Below, piece by piece: positions 33,544 through 34,894 of a stretch of 34,894 nt of DNA. A model generated the notes under the pieces. The model was given only the letters and a program-made list of their open reading frames with translations, searched no databases and was not told the origin of the DNA. The translations under genes were made by a program, and so were the position numbers. Numbering within the stretch: position 1 is the stretch's first letter; every line of letters starts with the position of its first letter. Source of the DNA: an uncultured Parvularculaceae bacterium (GTDB lineage: Bacteria > Pseudomonadota > Alphaproteobacteria > Caulobacterales > Parvularculaceae); contig CAJXLJ010000029.1 of the NCBI GenBank assembly GCA_913055785.1, positions 1 through 34,894 on the forward strand, in the 5' to 3' direction.

Positions 33544-34296
33544 TCAGGCCGCCTCGATAAACTGTTCGTAACCGGACTTTTCAAGCTCCCGCGCGAGCTC
33601 AGGCCCGCCGGATTTGACGATGCGGCCGCCCGCAAGAACATGCACGGCGTCCGGTTTGATATATTCAAGCAGGCGCTGGTAATGGGTGATGACAAGGAAG
33701 CCGCGCGACGAATCGCGTAGGGCGTTCACCACTTCGCCGACCATTTTCAGCGCATCGATATCGAGCCCTGAGTCGGTTTCGTCCATGATGCAGAAACGCG
33801 GCTCGAAAATCGCCATCTGCAGCATCTCCATGCGCTTTTTCTCGCCGCCGGAAAAACCGACATTGAACGGGCGCTTGAGCTTGGCGTCGTCGAGGCCGAC
33901 AAGCTTCGCCTTTTCGCGGATGAGCTTTAAAAAATCCGCCGCCGAGACTTCTTCCTCGCCGCGCGCTTTTCTTTGGGCGTTCAAGGCCGTGCGGATGAAG
34001 TTCATGGTCGCGACACCGGGAATTTCCATCGGATGCTGGAAGGAAAGGAAAACGCCCTTCGCAGCTCGTGCGTCGGGGTCGAGCGCCAGGAGGTCCTCGC
34101 CGTCGAACGTCACTGCGCCGTCAGTCACTTCATAGGAGTCGCGCCCGGCGAGCGTGTAAGAGAGCGTCGACTTGCCCGACCCGTTCGGCCCCATGATGGC
34201 ATGGATCTCGCCCTGGCCGATCGTGAGGTCGATGCCGCGCAGGATCTCGCGATCGTCGACCGTCACATGCAGATTCTTGATTTCGAGGAAGCTCAT
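33544..34296 (-). CDS. sufC: Fe-S assembly ATPase SufC
   Basis: A 250-residue ABC-type ATPase. Walker A GPNGSGKST is at 36-44, the Q-loop follows in LSFQHPMEI, the signature reads GFSGGEKKRMEM, and Walker B with the D-loop is FCIMDETDSGLD. SufC is soluble and drives structural changes in the SufBC2D scaffold. It starts 11 bases after a small membrane-protein gene. Confidence 0.97.
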   Translation of the reverse strand: MSFLEIKNLHVTVDDREILRGIDLTIGQGEIHAIMGPNGSGKSTLSYTLAGRDSYEVTDGAVTFDGEDLLALDPDARAAKGVFLSFQHPMEIPGVATMNFIRTALNAQRKARGEEEVSAADFLKLIREKAKLVGLDDAKLKRPFNVGFSGGEKKRMEMLQMAIFEPRFCIMDETDSGLDIDALKMVGEVVNALRDSSRGFLVITHYQRLLEYIKPDAVHVLAGGRIVKSGGPELARELEKSGYEQFIEAA

Positions 34297-34307
34297 TACG
34301 CGAACCT

Positions 34308-34571
34308 TTAGTTATTCCCGCCCCAGCGCCAGCGCCATTCACCATCGGTGTGACGTTTGGAGACGAGCCAAAGCGCCAAGACGAGAAGCAGAGCGAATTT
34401 GAAGAACATGATCAGGTTGAAGAAACCCGGCGGCTCGGAACGGTCGAAGCCGATCAGCCCCCAGACGAGAAAGAGGACGGCGCCGACGAAACCGGCGACA
34501 AGCGCCCAGCCCTGCCAGCTCACCGGTGTCGCGCCATAGCCGTAGCGCTTCGGCTTGAACCAGTTGGCCAT
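34308..34571 (-). CDS. Small two-span membrane protein inside the suf operon
   Basis: An 87-residue protein with a basic aromatic N-terminus (ANWFKPKRYGYGATPVSW), membrane spans at about 22-42 (GWALVAGFVGAVLFLVWGLIG) and 50-68 (FNLIMFFKFALLLVLALW), and a C-terminus rich in Trp and Arg (GEWRWRWGGNN). The family is not named, but small proteins at this place between sufB and sufC occur in alphaproteobacteria (from memory). I start at the ATG at 34571; a GTG directly upstream is possible. It ends 11 bases before sufC. Confidence 0.75.
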   Translation of the reverse strand: MANWFKPKRYGYGATPVSWQGWALVAGFVGAVLFLVWGLIGFDRSEPPGFFNLIMFFKFALLLVLALWLVSKRHTDGEWRWRWGGNN

Positions 34572-34592
34572 CACTTGCCATCCCAGTCGCTT

Positions 34593-34894
34593 TTACCCAA
34601 CGCTTCCCTCGAGGCTGACCGAAATCAGCTTCTGGGCCTCGACGGCGAACTCCATCGGCAACTGCTGGATCACGTCCTTGACGAAGCCATTGACCACCAG
34701 GGCGATCGCTTCCTCCTCGTCGAGGCCACGACTGCGACAGTAAAACAGCATGTCGTCGGAGATCTTCGACGTTGTCGCCTCGTGCTCGAAGGTCGTCGAT
34801 GCGTTGCGCGCCTCGATGTAGGGCACCGTGTGGGCGCCGCACTTGTCGCCGATGAGCAGCGAGTCGCAGTTGGTGTAGTTGCGCGCCCCGGTCG
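34593..34894 (-). CDS. sufB: Fe-S scaffold subunit SufB, C-terminal fragment (5' end outside the window)
   Basis: Only the last 100 codons are inside the window, with the frame open at the right edge. They read TGARNYTNCDSLLIGD, then CGAHTVPYIEARN, EHEATTSKISDDMLFYCRSRGLD and EEEAIALVVNGF, the invariant SufB C-terminus including the NCDSLL cysteine and the HEATTSKI block. SufB is the main scaffold subunit. Gene order sufB-hyp-sufC-sufD-sufS-sufT-sufA is consistent with one operon transcribed leftward. Confidence 0.95.
   Translation of the reverse strand, partial: TGARNYTNCDSLLIGDKCGAHTVPYIEARNASTTFEHEATTSKISDDMLFYCRSRGLDEEEAIALVVNGFVKDVIQQLPMEFAVEAQKLISVSLEGSVG

Overview
This looks like a chromosomal segment of a GC-rich alphaproteobacterium. 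The evidence is a DivL-type kinase with tyrosine at the phospho-acceptor position, a perfect CtrA box, the 180-kDa class of NAD-glutamate dehydrogenase, an alphaproteobacterial suf cluster, and the run rpe / heparinase-like / purH. The mix suggests the Caulobacterales-Parvularculales side of the class, but that is inference from gene content. I see no phage, plasmid, transposase, rRNA, tRNA or CRISPR array.

Layout. (1) 1-4283, minus strand: a lipoprotein-type PD40/amidohydrolase running off the left edge, a class III-type sirtuin and a DUF1993 protein. (2) 4394-6781: two convergent pairs with overlapping 3' ends, low-molecular-weight phosphatase/ThpR and an SDR/DUF6491 secreted protein. (3) 6875-12805, plus strand: a 22-bp palindrome and promoter ahead of ahcY, then a TonB-like protein closed by a strong terminator, then divL and a TPR protein. 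(4) 12806-13176: a gene-free stretch full of direct and inverted repeats, ending in a CtrA box ahead of an orphan multi-pass membrane protein. (5) 14057-18949: the giant NAD-GDH, convergent with purH. (6) 18975-25485, minus strand: purH, a CapD/FlaA1-like dehydratase, a heparinase II/III-like protein, rpe, a terminator with a possible small RNA, a membrane protein and a small secreted protein made of VDSFPD repeats. (7) 25805-28389, plus strand: a DEAD-box helicase and a diguanylate cyclase. (8) 28527-29562: a DsbA-like isomerase divergent from an HxlR regulator, with two identical operators between them. (9) 29645-30034: a TfoX-domain protein flanked by two copies of an intergenic repeat. (10) 30153-34894, minus strand: sufB(partial)-hyp-sufC-sufD-sufS-sufT-sufA.

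How the genes fit together. DivL and the CtrA box point to the CckA-ChpT-CtrA cell-cycle circuit, and NAD-GDH has a known link to division in Caulobacter. AhcY recycles S-adenosylhomocysteine, and its palindrome suggests control by an SAH-responsive repressor. The suf genes assemble Fe-S clusters. Two families of intergenic palindromes (A: CGCTCATTCC type, B: CCTCAGGATGAAG type) are scattered between genes; one copy encodes the C-terminus of the TfoX protein and another sits inside the suf cluster.

The most unusual items are the VDSFPD-repeat protein at 25162-25485 (probably the deeply knotted septoil-knot family), the tyrosine H-box of DivL, the twin TAACTT-N9-AAGTTA operators, and the CtrA-boxed orphan membrane protein.
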